Of a DNA stretch of 64,000 bases, positions 42,754 to 53,508 are shown piece by piece; the stretch's first letter is position 1; each line of letters opens with the position of its first letter. The position numbers and the translations under genes were made by a program. The notes below the pieces were generated by a model. It ran no database searches. It was not told where the DNA came from and saw only the letters and a list, made by a program, of their open reading frames with translations. The DNA is from Desulfobacula sp. (lineage in GTDB: Bacteria; Desulfobacterota; Desulfobacteria; Desulfobacterales; Desulfobacteraceae): NCBI RefSeq assembly GCF_030145145.1, contig NZ_JAQYWD010000014.1, positions 61,266 through 125,265 of the forward strand, read 5' to 3'.

Positions 42754-44699
42754 TTGAGATCCCAGTTCCAAAGGCCCGGCCGATTTTTTATGTTAACACC
42801 CCGGGGGATATTTTCATGAAGGGTGATAAAAACTGAAAACCCGGCCTTTTTTAATATCTCTCGCTTGGACGTTAAATCCAGATACCAGTTGGGGAAAACA
42901 AAATAATTATTATTGTGTTTTGATATCCATGCAGTTTCACCTTTCGGGCTTGTGAACGCCTGGTTCGGTTTAAGATCATTGGAAATGATTCTTGAGATAC
43001 CCAAGGGCCAGTTGCCGTAAATCACAACCCCCAGGGGCAGGTCACAGGCCCTGGGCATGGAACAAAAGGTCTCTTGATCAAGTTCCGGGCTGACAATGGC
43101 ACCGGATACCCCATAGGGTTTTAACAGATTCACCGTCATGCTGTTGGTGATATTGCAAAAAGGCCCCGCCCAAATATTTAACTGCTTTGGCGATTTAAAA
43201 AGAGAGAGTTGCCATACGGCATTCACAACAAAATTTTTTGCCCCTTTTTTTATGGCCCGGGCAATATATTCAGAACATTTTTTTTCTTCATCCGGAAACA
43301 ACAGGGGATCCAGCCATAACCAATTTTTGCTGTTGGGGGGGATGGAATATCCCCGGCTTGAAATCCATACGCCGGTTTCTCCCCTGGTGGATGGGGGTTG
43401 TCCCCCGCCCCGGGAAAGGGTGATGTCCTTGATTCTGATCGTTGATTTTGCAGGTTTCCGGGGCGATGGAAACTTGAATGTATTGTCAACAGGCCGAATG
43501 GATGTTTTCTCCAACCCTTGAAGTTCTGCATCAAGATCTTTCAGCAATGTTGTCAGCTCTGCCCCTCTCCGGTCTATGATATAAACCGGGGTGCCTTTTT
43601 TGATTTTATGTTTACTTTTTTTGCTCAGATAAAAGTTTCCCTTTTTGGGTACGGCCCGGGTGACTTTTTGAATGTCATGGAATGGATCATCTTCAAACCC
43701 GATTCTCAAAAGATCGGATGGGAAAAGCGCTTCTCTGGTGTTAAAATAGGGAGATGCAGGGTCTTGTATTCGTCCTGCAAACAGCCCTGAACCTGTCTCG
43801 GACTGGTGATCCAGAGGATTCATGATTCGCTGGGATAACAGGTTATAATGGGTGAACTCTCTTCCCATGGCATATTCAAGAAAGGAAAGGGCCTGTTTTT
43901 TTTCTTTTGGATCATCCCTTAAAAGCTTATAGGCTTTAACCGTATAATACACATAATGGGGGCTTTTTTTCCGGCCTTCAATTTTCCAGGTGGTGATTTG
44001 AGGGATTTGTTTTAAAACTTTTACCAGCACATCAGCAGAAAAATCCATACAGGAAAAATGTCTTTTTTTGTTCCCTTTTTGTTCATACATCCGCCGGCAG
44101 GGTTGCACACATCTGCCCCGGAGCGCACTTTTTCCGCCAAACCATGAACTCCAATAACATCGTCCGGAAATGGAATAGCACAACGCCCCATGGATAAATA
44201 CTTCAAGCTCCATATTGTCAGGGACATGCTCAACCATTGTTTTGATCTCGTCAATGGTAAATTCCCTGGGAAGAACAACTTTTTTAAATCCCAAATGAGC
44301 GGAGGTTTCCAATCCGGACGGGAAGGTGCAATTGGCCAGCGTAGACAGATGAATTTCTCTTTTAAATCCAGCTTTCCGGGCCAGGGGTATCATGGCAAGA
44401 TCCTGAATGATCAGGGCATCAAAATCCACAAAGCAACAGAGTTTGTTAAGGAGCCTGAAGGCTTTTTCCTGTTCGGATTCCTTGATAATCGAATTAAATG
44501 CAATATAGACCAACACCTGTTTGGCTTTCGCAAGCCGTGTAAGCGTTGCCAGTTCTTCGATACTGAAATTCCCAGCTTCCATGCGGGCGGAAAATATTTT
44601 CAGGCCACAGTAGATAGCGTCGGCACCCGCTGCAATGGCGGCTAAAAATGAATTTTTATCCCCTGCCGGTGCAAGGATTTTGGGAGTGGTGATGTTCAT
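42744..44699 (-). CDS. Peptidase U32 family protein
   Basis: The 651-residue protein starts with KILAPAGDKNSFLAAIAAGADAIYCG and contains the U32 signature block with clustered cysteines (CYSISGRCYWSS and GRCVQPCRRMY). Members of the U32 family include YegQ/RlhA and PrtC-type proteins; several are RNA-modification (23S or tRNA hydroxylation) factors and the cysteines likely bind an Fe-S cluster. No true protease catalytic site was identified. The protein has a long C-terminal region (about 400-651) beyond the U32 core. It is convergent with the USP-like gene and likely monocistronic. Confidence 0.82.
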   Translation of the reverse strand: MNITTPKILAPAGDKNSFLAAIAAGADAIYCGLKIFSARMEAGNFSIEELATLTRLAKAKQVLVYIAFNSIIKESEQEKAFRLLNKLCCFVDFDALIIQDLAMIPLARKAGFKREIHLSTLANCTFPSGLETSAHLGFKKVVLPREFTIDEIKTMVEHVPDNMELEVFIHGALCYSISGRCYWSSWFGGKSALRGRCVQPCRRMYEQKGNKKRHFSCMDFSADVLVKVLKQIPQITTWKIEGRKKSPHYVYYTVKAYKLLRDDPKEKKQALSFLEYAMGREFTHYNLLSQRIMNPLDHQSETGSGLFAGRIQDPASPYFNTREALFPSDLLRIGFEDDPFHDIQKVTRAVPKKGNFYLSKKSKHKIKKGTPVYIIDRRGAELTTLLKDLDAELQGLEKTSIRPVDNTFKFPSPRKPAKSTIRIKDITLSRGGGQPPSTRGETGVWISSRGYSIPPNSKNWLWLDPLLFPDEEKKCSEYIARAIKKGAKNFVVNAVWQLSLFKSPKQLNIWAGPFCNITNSMTVNLLKPYGVSGAIVSPELDQETFCSMPRACDLPLGVVIYGNWPLGISRIISNDLKPNQAFTSPKGETAWISKHNNNYFVFPNWYLDLTSKREILKKAGFSVFITLHENIPRGVNIKNRPGLWNWDLKLL

Positions 44700-44813
44700 T
44701 TGTCATTTTATCCAAGTTAAATTAATAAAAAAACAGTATTGCAATTTTGGTGAATTTTGTCAAAATAATGAAAATTATAATTCGGGTTCAAACAACGATA
44801 AAGGAAACCTTAT

Positions 44814-45140
44814 ATGTTTGCAAAGTACAGTCCTGAAGGATTCTCGACACCCCTCCCCGGCATACAAATGAAAACCTTTGTATATGGTGAAAACAGTTTG
44901 TTAACGCGATTCCATCTAAAGAAAGCATCTGTGTTGCCAAAACACAGCCACCCCCAGGAACAGACAGGGTTTCTGGTTTCGGGGAAGATCAAGTTGTTCA
45001 TTGGGACAGACACATTCCTTGCAGAACCCGGAGACACCTGGTCCATAAAAGGGGGGATAGAACACTGGGCTGAAATCATAGAAGATTCTGTGGCCATTGA
45101 AGTGTTCGCTCCTTTAAGGGAAGATTATCTGCCCAAATAA
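44814..45140 (+). CDS. Small cupin domain protein
   Basis: The 108-residue single-domain cupin has the metal-binding pattern HSHPQEQ and a later histidine in GGIEHWAEI. The two cupin motifs span about 40-60 and 72-90. Such small cupins bind a divalent metal and a small organic ligand, but their substrates cannot be deduced. It has a GGAAA site 8 nt upstream of the ATG. The LD-carboxypeptidase gene follows. Confidence 0.78.
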   Translation: MFAKYSPEGFSTPLPGIQMKTFVYGENSLLTRFHLKKASVLPKHSHPQEQTGFLVSGKIKLFIGTDTFLAEPGDTWSIKGGIEHWAEIIEDSVAIEVFAPLREDYLPK

Positions 45141-45197
45141 AAAAAAACAGCGCCTTGAAAAAAAACAGATCGAAAAAGGCTGCAAGGGGATGAAAAA

Positions 45198-46067
45198 ATT
45201 CGTTATTTAAAACCAGGGGACACATTAGGCGTCTGTGCACCATCCGCACGCTTTGACGCTCAGGCCTTCAACAGGGGAATTGATGTATTGAGGCACCTGG
45301 GATTTGAGGTGGCTGTCCCGGCAGATATCTTTAAAACCAAACGATATCTGGCCGGGGACGACCTATCCCGGGCCAATGGGGTAAACCGTCTTTTTTCAGA
45401 CCCGGATATTGATGGTATTATCTGTGCCCGGGGTGGTTTTGGCGCCATGCGAATCCTGGATTACCTGGATTGGCATGTGATCCAGCACCATCATAAACCC
45501 TTTATTGGATTTTCGGACAATACGGCAATTTTATTGTCCATTATTGGAAAAACCGGAAACCCGGTGATTCATGGCCCACATGTTGTTTCCTTTGACAGTG
45601 CATCAAAAGAGACCCTTGATTCATTTTACACCACCCTGGTGACAGGGGGGGGTGAAATCGTTATCAAATCCCCGCAGGTCATGAGACCGGGTAAGGGTAT
45701 GGGGGTATTAAAGGGGGGAAATCTGGCAACCATATCCCATCTTTTGGGCACACGGTTTCAACCTGACTTTACGGATGCTGTCCTGTTTATCGAAGACATT
45801 GGAGAATCCGCCTATAAAATTGATCGCATGTTAACACAGATGAAAATGGCGGGTTTGTTTGATGGCATTCGGGGTGTCATTACCGGGTCATTTGAAAAAT
45901 GTGACACAGATGCGGTCATCCAGGAGATCCTGTGGGAAATATTTGAGCCCTACCATTTCCCTGTGCTTTTTGGGTTGGATGCCGGCCATGGACACGCCAA
46001 TTTGTCTTTATGCATGGGCGTTGAGGTTGAAATGGATACCGCTGCTTCACGGATTCTCTGGATGTGA
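45198..46067 (+). CDS. ldcA: LD-carboxypeptidase (LdcA, peptidase S66) with disrupted start
   Basis: The protein has the S66 motifs LKPGDTLGVCAPSAR at the N terminus, CARGGFGAMRIL, GFSDNTAI with the likely nucleophilic serine, and VLFGLDAGHGHANLSLCMG at the end. It removes the terminal D-Ala from murein tetrapeptides in peptidoglycan recycling. No normal start codon lies ahead of the first conserved residues. An ATG at 45190 with a good AAGGGG site is in the wrong frame because the following A-run has six rather than seven bases. The in-frame coding starts by 45198; a TTG at 45288 would cut off the first motif. A sequencing error, slippage or a real mutation are all possible. Confidence 0.72.
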   Translation: MRYLKPGDTLGVCAPSARFDAQAFNRGIDVLRHLGFEVAVPADIFKTKRYLAGDDLSRANGVNRLFSDPDIDGIICARGGFGAMRILDYLDWHVIQHHHKPFIGFSDNTAILLSIIGKTGNPVIHGPHVVSFDSASKETLDSFYTTLVTGGGEIVIKSPQVMRPGKGMGVLKGGNLATISHLLGTRFQPDFTDAVLFIEDIGESAYKIDRMLTQMKMAGLFDGIRGVITGSFEKCDTDAVIQEILWEIFEPYHFPVLFGLDAGHGHANLSLCMGVEVEMDTAASRILWM

Positions 46068-47155
46068 TGCCCATGGACAAAGACAGGATCGACAGAACAA
46101 TAAAACAGGCCATTTCAAAGGGTGTTTTCCCCGGGGCTGTTTTGTTGTGTGCGGTAAATCAAAAAATTGTCCTGCATGAATCTTATGGGATGGCAAATGT
46201 TTTTAAACAAGAAAAGATGAGAAAAGATCATATTTTTGATCTTGCCTCATTGACAAAACCCCTGGCAACCGCCCTGGCCATATCCAAACTCATTGAATGG
46301 CACCAGGTGTCTCTGGACCAGACATTGGGGTCAATTCTGACAGAATTTAAATCAACGGAAAAAACAAATATTACGATTGATATGCTGCTTAGACACACGT
46401 CAGGGTTTCCCGCACATAAGGAATATTTTAAAAAAATCATACCGGCAAATAAAAACCCAAACCAATATTTAAGACACCTGCTTGTCCACGAGGTCCTGGA
46501 AAATAAAATAGATACCTGTCAGGTATACAGCGATCTGGGATTTATGGTCCTGTCGTGGATCATTGAAACGATAACCGGTCAACGGCTGGATCGGTTTGTA
46601 TCAGACCAGGTATACACCCCCCTTGAAATTGAAGATTTGTTTTTTATCGACCTGAATCAAAAGAAGGATAGGTTTCACCCGTATGCACAAAAAATGGTTG
46701 CCACCCAGCAATGTCCCTGGAGAAGACGTCTTCTTGTGGGGGAAGTGGATGATGAGAATGCCTGGGCTGTCGGAGGAATACAAGGACATGCCGGTCTTTT
46801 CGGGGGTGCCGGCGGCATATATACACTTTGCTGTGAAATATTGAATGCCGTGCAGAACACCCCCACAACAGTTTTGGCGCCTGATATTATAAAAAGGTTT
46901 GTGGTAAGGAAAAATCACGGTGATATGGTTGCCGGCTTTGATACGCCTTCAAAGGAAAATTCTGCTTCCGGACGATATTTTTCAACCCTATCCCTGGGGC
47001 ATCTTGGGTTTACGGGGACCTCTTTCTGGATTGATCCTGAAACATCCGTGATAATTGTCCTTTTAACCAATAGGGGACACCCCTTGAGATCCAATGAGGG
47101 AATTAACATTTTCCGTCCTCAACTCCACGATTTGATCTATTCTGAATTAATGTAA
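46064..47155 (+). CDS. Beta-lactamase-fold serine hydrolase (class C/EstB-like)
   Basis: The 363-residue protein has the SxxK motif in SLTKP (Ser62, Lys65), the tyrosine motif YSD (155-157) in place of YxN, and the C-terminal HLGFTGT block. It belongs to the broad beta-lactamase-related family of esterases, peptidases and DD-carboxypeptidase-like enzymes; it has no clear signal peptide. The start overlaps the LdcA stop; GTG at 46064 and ATG at 46067 or 46073 are all possible. Together with the LD-carboxypeptidase it may act on murein peptides. Confidence 0.75.
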   Translation: MMPMDKDRIDRTIKQAISKGVFPGAVLLCAVNQKIVLHESYGMANVFKQEKMRKDHIFDLASLTKPLATALAISKLIEWHQVSLDQTLGSILTEFKSTEKTNITIDMLLRHTSGFPAHKEYFKKIIPANKNPNQYLRHLLVHEVLENKIDTCQVYSDLGFMVLSWIIETITGQRLDRFVSDQVYTPLEIEDLFFIDLNQKKDRFHPYAQKMVATQQCPWRRRLLVGEVDDENAWAVGGIQGHAGLFGGAGGIYTLCCEILNAVQNTPTTVLAPDIIKRFVVRKNHGDMVAGFDTPSKENSASGRYFSTLSLGHLGFTGTSFWIDPETSVIIVLLTNRGHPLRSNEGINIFRPQLHDLIYSELM

Positions 47156-47227
47156 AATATTGAGGAATAAGCGTTTTTGGACTTGTAAAAACCTGTTAAG
47201 TTTGTTAGCAGATAGTGCTTAATAAGA

Positions 47228-48325
<1,098 letters not shown>

Positions 48326-48329
48326 TTCC

Positions 48330-49142
48330 ATGTTTTCACGGAACATACTCATTTTTGTTGGCGTTGCATTATTTGTTGCCATTAATTTTACCGTCATAAC
48401 CCTTAGCACCAGAGACACTTTACCGGTCAACGGTATTGAGCGATTGTTCATTTCTATTACAGCGCCTGTTCAACAGGCAGTTACCAAAATTTTACAGAAG
48501 ACCCGGAACGTCTGGGAAACTTATTTTATGAGTGTCCTTGCCGTTCAAGAGAATATTGCACTTAAAAAGCAGCTGGGTAGAGCACTGGAAATTAAAAATC
48601 GCTATGAAGAGCTGGAACGTGAAAATAGCCGGCTGAAGAAATTTGTCGAGTTTAAAGGCCGGGTTCCAGACACTTACGTGGCCGCTCAAGTCATTGCCCG
48701 GGAGCCCTCACCCTGGTTTAAAACCATTATGATCGATAAAGGTGCAGCAGACGGCCTTATCAAGGGAAGTCCGGTACTGGTTTCCGAAGGCATTGTCGGA
48801 CAGATAATCAAGATCTCAACCCATTATTCCAGAGTTCTTTTGATCACAGACAGAAACTCTGCTGTGGATGCGCTGGTTCAGAATTCCCGGGTTCGTGGGA
48901 TGGTTAAGGGGAACAATGAGAATCAGTGTTCTTTTGTCTATGCATTGAGAAAGGATGAGGTGAAACAGGGTGAATTGATTGTTTCATCCGGATTGGATCA
49001 AGTGTTTCCCAAGGGGCTTAAAATAGGCAGGGTGACAAAAGTAACAAAGGTCCATTCTCAACTTTTCCAGGACATCACGTTAGAGACCAGTGTTGATTTT
49101 GATAAAATCGAAGAAGTCCTTGTATTGAAAACCAGCAGATGA
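48330..49142 (+). CDS. mreC: Rod shape-determining protein MreC
   Basis: The 270-residue protein has an N-terminal membrane segment (about 5-24), a coiled coil (about 60-100; ALKKQLGRALEIKNRYEELE) and the periplasmic beta-domain with VIAREPSPWFKTIMIDKGAADG. It is a scaffold that links MreB and PBP2 across the membrane. The length and order match MreC. The start lies just after the mreB stop. Confidence 0.94.
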   Translation: MFSRNILIFVGVALFVAINFTVITLSTRDTLPVNGIERLFISITAPVQQAVTKILQKTRNVWETYFMSVLAVQENIALKKQLGRALEIKNRYEELERENSRLKKFVEFKGRVPDTYVAAQVIAREPSPWFKTIMIDKGAADGLIKGSPVLVSEGIVGQIIKISTHYSRVLLITDRNSAVDALVQNSRVRGMVKGNNENQCSFVYALRKDEVKQGELIVSSGLDQVFPKGLKIGRVTKVTKVHSQLFQDITLETSVDFDKIEEVLVLKTSR

Positions 49143-49164
49143 CTGCTATTGAGAGTATTCAATC

Positions 49165-49695
49165 ATGAATGCCGTGTTTTTCATTCTTCTCACCGTGTTT
49201 TTTATGATTTTGCAAACGATCATTCTGCCTACGTTTGATTGGTTTCCCCAGTGTTTTGACCTGATGATCATCAATGTGCTTTTTTTAAGTTTCATTTCTT
49301 CCCACTATGCCATGGCTTTTGCCATCATACTGATCGGATGCATCATGGACAGCGTCTCAGGTGTGCCTTTCTGCCTTCATATATTTTCCTATTTATGGAT
49401 CTACATCATCGTATACCTGGTCAAACAATTTCTTTTCAAACAAAGCATCATTTTTATACTGATTATCAGTATTGTATCCATCGTCATCCAGCAGGGATTG
49501 TTCGTGTTTTCGATTTTTATCAATCATGGCAGCCGCGCGACCCAATTCATTGATTTAGGCCTTTTGATACGACAGATTTTTTGGGGGATTGTGTTTGTTC
49601 CCCTGGGTATCTGGCTGGTAAACATCTTCCGGCAGAAGTGGGTTTTAATCACCAAAGCAATGGGAAAACAAATGGCTCAAAAGTACAGAGGGTAA
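49165..49695 (+). CDS. mreD: Rod shape-determining protein MreD
   Basis: The 176-residue protein has five to six hydrophobic segments and short loops (FDWFPQCFDLMIINVLFLS, GCIMDSVSGVPF), typical of MreD. It is a membrane partner of MreC in the elongasome. It follows mreC by 22 nt; the mrdA GTG start is 2 nt after its stop. Confidence 0.88.
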   Translation: MNAVFFILLTVFFMILQTIILPTFDWFPQCFDLMIINVLFLSFISSHYAMAFAIILIGCIMDSVSGVPFCLHIFSYLWIYIIVYLVKQFLFKQSIIFILIISIVSIVIQQGLFVFSIFINHGSRATQFIDLGLLIRQIFWGIVFVPLGIWLVNIFRQKWVLITKAMGKQMAQKYRG

Positions 49696-49697
49696 CC

Positions 49698-51542
49698 GTG
49701 AGCGAATTCAGCAAAAATCCGGATAAAGAATGGATAAAGCAAAGACTTATCGTTGCCAGTGTGTGTGTGTTGCTGGTCTTTGTCCTTTTATTTCTTCGGT
49801 TGGTATATCTCCAAATAATAAAAGGTGAAGAATACCGGCTTTTGTCTGAAAAAAATGCGGTCCGCCTTAAAAGTGTTAAATCTTCCCGGGGTCTGATATT
49901 TGACAGAAACAAAACACTGCTGGTGGACAACAGACCCTCATTTAATTTAAAAATAGTGCTTGAAGATGCGGGTGACGTAAAAGAGACGGTTCAAAAACTG
50001 GCTGAATTGATTCAACTGCCCTTTCCGGAACTTATGCAGATGATTGCCCGGGCGGGAAAAGGTGCTTTCTATAAACCGGTCACACTGCAAACGGATATTT
50101 CAAGGGAGCAGCTTGCCCTGGTTGAATCGCATAAATTTGATCTTCCGGGAATCCTTATCGATATTGAGCCAACACGATATTATATTTATAAAAAAACAGC
50201 GGCTCATCTTTTAGGGTATCTTGGACAGGTCAACAGCCAGGAACTGAAAACGGGCAAATATCCCCATGTCCGGACAGGAGACGCCATTGGCAGATATGGG
50301 ATTGAAAAAAGCTTTGAAATCTATCTTCAGGGCAAAAGGGGCGGCAGGCAGATAGAAGTAGATGCCAATGGCCGGACGATTAAAATTTTGAAAACAGTTG
50401 AACCTGTCCCAGGGTTTGATGTGAATTTGACATTAGATCTTGAACTGCAGCAGACGGCAGAGAAATTGTTTGGAAATAGGGATGGTGCTGTTGTCGCCAT
50501 TGATCCGAACAATGGCGATGTCCTTGTAATGGCAAGCAATCCAAGTTTTGATCAAAATGATTTTATTGGGGGTATCAGCAGTAAAAAATGGAAAGCATTA
50601 ATGTCGGATCCGGGTAAGCCAATGAACAATAAGGCGATCCAGGCAGAATATCCTCCAGCATCCACGTATAAAATAATTACCTCACTTGCAGCGCTTGAAG
50701 AAAACCATATCGATCGCTATTCCACAGCATACTGTCCGGGGTTTTATAAATATGGGAACAGGGTCTACCGGTGCTGGAAAAAACATGGTCACGGCGAGAT
50801 GAATGTCATAAACGGTCTTGCCCAGTCCTGTGATGTGTTTTTTTATCAGGCCGGAGAAAAGGTCGGTGTGGATACGCTGGCACAGTATGCACTGGGTTGC
50901 GGGTTGGGGAAAAGGACAGGAATTGTGCTTGAAAATGAACGAAAAGGACTCATTCCAACCTCGATTTGGAAAAAGAAACGATACAATGAGGTCTGGCAAG
51001 GCGGTGAAACGCTTTCCATCGCCATCGGTCAGAGTTACAACCTGGTCACACCCCTGCAAATGGCTGTTTTTATGGCTGCCGTGGGAAACGGGGGGACCCT
51101 GTACAGACCTAGAATCGTTAAAACCATCGAAGATAACCATGGACAGGTTATTCAGAAAATTGATCCTGAAATCACCGGTGGTCTGCCGGCCAGCAAAGAT
51201 ACATTGGATATTATCAGAAGCGGGTTATTAAAAGTTGTCCAGGGGGACCGGGGAACCGCCAGGAGCATTCGACTGAAACAGGTCGATATCGTCGGCAAAA
51301 CGGGTACGGCCCAGGTTTTCAGTATGGCAAAAGGGGAAAAAATAAAAACGGAAAAACTGCGCTATGGTTTAAGGGACCATGCATGGTTTATCTGCTATGC
51401 CCCTGCAGAAAATCCAGTGATCGCCGTATCGGTGATCATCGAGCATGGTGAACATGGATCCAGTGCTGCCGCACCCATTGCCGGGGCTTTAATTGATCAA
51501 TATATTCGAAAGATGTCTTCAGAAGAAACACGATGGGAGTAG
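49698..51542 (+). CDS. mrdA: Penicillin-binding protein 2 (transpeptidase)
   Basis: The 614-residue class B PBP has one N-terminal membrane segment (about 18-38), a dimerisation/pedestal region with SSRGLIFDRN and a transpeptidase domain. That domain has SxxK at Ser322-Lys325 (PPASTYK), an SCD motif in QSCDVFF, and KTGTAQV. It crosslinks murein for side-wall growth. The GTG at 49698 with an AGAGGG site is preferred; the in-frame ATG at 49581 lies deep in mreD. It is followed by rodA. Confidence 0.94.
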   Translation: MSEFSKNPDKEWIKQRLIVASVCVLLVFVLLFLRLVYLQIIKGEEYRLLSEKNAVRLKSVKSSRGLIFDRNKTLLVDNRPSFNLKIVLEDAGDVKETVQKLAELIQLPFPELMQMIARAGKGAFYKPVTLQTDISREQLALVESHKFDLPGILIDIEPTRYYIYKKTAAHLLGYLGQVNSQELKTGKYPHVRTGDAIGRYGIEKSFEIYLQGKRGGRQIEVDANGRTIKILKTVEPVPGFDVNLTLDLELQQTAEKLFGNRDGAVVAIDPNNGDVLVMASNPSFDQNDFIGGISSKKWKALMSDPGKPMNNKAIQAEYPPASTYKIITSLAALEENHIDRYSTAYCPGFYKYGNRVYRCWKKHGHGEMNVINGLAQSCDVFFYQAGEKVGVDTLAQYALGCGLGKRTGIVLENERKGLIPTSIWKKKRYNEVWQGGETLSIAIGQSYNLVTPLQMAVFMAAVGNGGTLYRPRIVKTIEDNHGQVIQKIDPEITGGLPASKDTLDIIRSGLLKVVQGDRGTARSIRLKQVDIVGKTGTAQVFSMAKGEKIKTEKLRYGLRDHAWFICYAPAENPVIAVSVIIEHGEHGSSAAAPIAGALIDQYIRKMSSEETRWE

Positions 51543-51545
51543 GGC

Positions 51546-52652
51546 ATGTTTGACCGGAGATTGATAAAAAATTTTGATTGGGGATTTGCAATATTGATCT
51601 TTTTGATCTGTTCTGTGGGGCTTGTGATTTTATACAGTGCCCTGACCGCGGGACAAGATGCCGGCACGGTTCACATTCTGTTCAAAAAACAAGTCATATG
51701 GATGGGGGCCGGGTTCCTGATCATTGCGATCACGGTGATGATTGATTTTAAAGAGCTGGATAAATTGAACTTATTTATTTATACCCTGTGCGTTGGGCTG
51801 TTGATCAGCGTAATTGTTTTCGGTCAGCTTGGCGGTGGCTCCAGACGGTGGCTGGTGATTGGATTTGTAAGGATTCAGCCGTCTGAATTGATGAAAATTG
51901 CCTTGGTCATAAGCCTGTCGTCAGTCTATTCAACATCGGTATCCCAGACCGGCCTCAATTTTACGAGATTGATTAAACCGGCTGTTTTATGCATGATACC
52001 CTTTGTTTTAATCGTGAACCAGCCGGATCTGGGGACAGGATTGCTGTTATTGTTAATTGCAGGGTCAATTACCCTGTTTGTCAAAGTGGAGCGCAAGGTA
52101 TTCTTTACCATATCCGGCATGGGGCTTGCTGTGGCACCCCTGGTTTGGTTCAGTTTGAAAGACTATCAAAAATTCAGGATATTGACGTTTTTAAACCCGG
52201 ACCGGGATCCTCTGGGATCTGGATACCATATTATTCAATCCAAAATAGCCATTGGATCAGGAATGTTGACCGGTAAGGGGTTTTTAAAAGGAACCCAGAA
52301 TGCCCTTTCTTTTTTACCGGAACAGCATACGGATTTTATCGTATCTGTTCTTGCCGAAGAATGGGGTCTTGTGGGATGCACCGGTTTATTGATATTATAT
52401 TTCCTTTTATTGTTATGGGGGGTGAACATAGCCTATAACTGCCGGAATATGTTTGGTTCTATTCTGGCGTTTGGTATCACCACCATGATTTTCTGGCAGA
52501 TTTTTATCAATATCGGCATGGTCATGGGGCTTATGCCCGTTGTGGGGGTCCCTTTGCCCCTTGTATCCTATGGCGGTTCCTCGGTGATCACAAATATGGT
52601 GGGCTTTGGCATTCTTTTGAACATCAGTATGCGTAAATTTTCACCCAATTAA
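51546..52652 (+). CDS. rodA: Peptidoglycan glycosyltransferase RodA
   Basis: The 368-residue SEDS family membrane protein has the GGGSRRWLVIGFVRIQPSE block, LNPDRDPLGSGYHIIQSKIAIGSG split over two loops, FLPEQHTDFIVSVLAEEWG and PLVSYGGSS. It polymerises glycan strands together with PBP2. It follows mrdA by 3 nt. Length and motifs are normal. Confidence 0.95.
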   Translation: MFDRRLIKNFDWGFAILIFLICSVGLVILYSALTAGQDAGTVHILFKKQVIWMGAGFLIIAITVMIDFKELDKLNLFIYTLCVGLLISVIVFGQLGGGSRRWLVIGFVRIQPSELMKIALVISLSSVYSTSVSQTGLNFTRLIKPAVLCMIPFVLIVNQPDLGTGLLLLLIAGSITLFVKVERKVFFTISGMGLAVAPLVWFSLKDYQKFRILTFLNPDRDPLGSGYHIIQSKIAIGSGMLTGKGFLKGTQNALSFLPEQHTDFIVSVLAEEWGLVGCTGLLILYFLLLLWGVNIAYNCRNMFGSILAFGITTMIFWQIFINIGMVMGLMPVVGVPLPLVSYGGSSVITNMVGFGILLNISMRKFSPN

Positions 52653-53076
52653 ACGTTAAAGCCGGTTCAAGTCTTTTTTCCAGCCCTGTCTTTTTGTAAC
52701 GCAACGTTCAGACGTTAGCTTTAATTGACGGGGCCATGCTTTTTTATCACTATTTCATAACCAGACGGGTAAAAAGTGCCATAAAGAAAGCCTGACCCCA
52801 TGTAAAAATGGTCAACTCCGAAAGTTTAAGTTGTAATAATAAAAATTGAAAATTTTGAAAAAAGGTCAACTTTTTGTGCCCATTGCACGGAAGAATGGCA
52901 GACAAAAAATTACTTGTATCGACCTGAAATATTTTCTCATTCAATGTTGACAAATGGTTGTCTGGATGGTACTCAAGTCTCGATTTGATTCGAATTTGAC
53001 CTGTTTTGTTTGAAAACAGTCAATGGGATATAAGTAGTTGATTTTTTTATAATTATTAACTGGCGGAGGAAATTTT
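52653..53076. other. 424-nt intergenic region between rodA and atpF'
   Basis: No gene is supported here. A small inverted repeat aacgt-tcag-acgtt is at about 52703-52716, and a T-run at 52673 follows a weak stem, so rodA may terminate here. The only likely promoter is close to the ATP synthase start (53006-53034). Confidence 0.45.
53006..53034 (+). promoter_or_regulatory. Candidate sigma70 promoter of the ATP synthase operon
   Basis: TTGTTT (53006-53011) and TATAAG (53029-53034) are 17 nt apart and lie 43 nt upstream of the atpF' ATG. A TTGACC at 52996 is the better -35 but is spaced 27 nt from the -10. Confidence 0.4.
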
Positions 53077-53508
53077 ATGATAACTGTGATTCCTGATATA
53101 TCCCTGGTATATCAGATGATCAATTTCCTGGTTCTGCTTTTTGTGCTCAATTTGGTTTTGTACAAACCAATCCGTAATGTTCTTCTCGAAAGAAAGGCAA
53201 AAATTGAAGGGATGCAAAGTGGGGCTGAAAAAGCCGCAGGCGACCTGGTTGCTGGAGAAGATGCTTACAAAGATGGATTGAAACAAGCCAGATCTGAAGG
53301 TTTGAAAAAGAAAGAAACCTTTATGGAAGCGGCATCTCAAGAAGAAAAGGAAATAATCGACAAGATTAACAAGAAAGCTCAAGCCAACCTTGCTGAAATT
53401 AAAAAACAGGTGGCAAATGAGACTAAGCAGGCCCGCAAAGTGCTTGAAGGCGAAGTTGAGGCATATGCCAAAGCCATCGGCGAAAAGATTTTAGGGAGGG
53501 CGTGCTGA
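53077..53508 (+). CDS. atpX: F-ATP synthase subunit b' (peripheral stalk)
   Basis: The 143-residue protein has one N-terminal membrane segment (about 7-27; MINFLVLLFVLNLVLYKPI) and a long charged helix for the rest, typical of the b-type stator subunits. With the next gene it forms a b'/b pair. There is a GGAGGA site upstream. The channel subunits a and c are not in this operon and must be encoded elsewhere. Confidence 0.88.
   Translation: MITVIPDISLVYQMINFLVLLFVLNLVLYKPIRNVLLERKAKIEGMQSGAEKAAGDLVAGEDAYKDGLKQARSEGLKKKETFMEAASQEEKEIIDKINKKAQANLAEIKKQVANETKQARKVLEGEVEAYAKAIGEKILGRAC

Noticed and set aside
45190..45207. Six-codon frame ATG-AAA-AAA-TTC-GTT-ATT-TAA as a leader peptide
   Set aside because: It fits better as a frame-disrupted LdcA start, since one extra A restores the expected N terminus.
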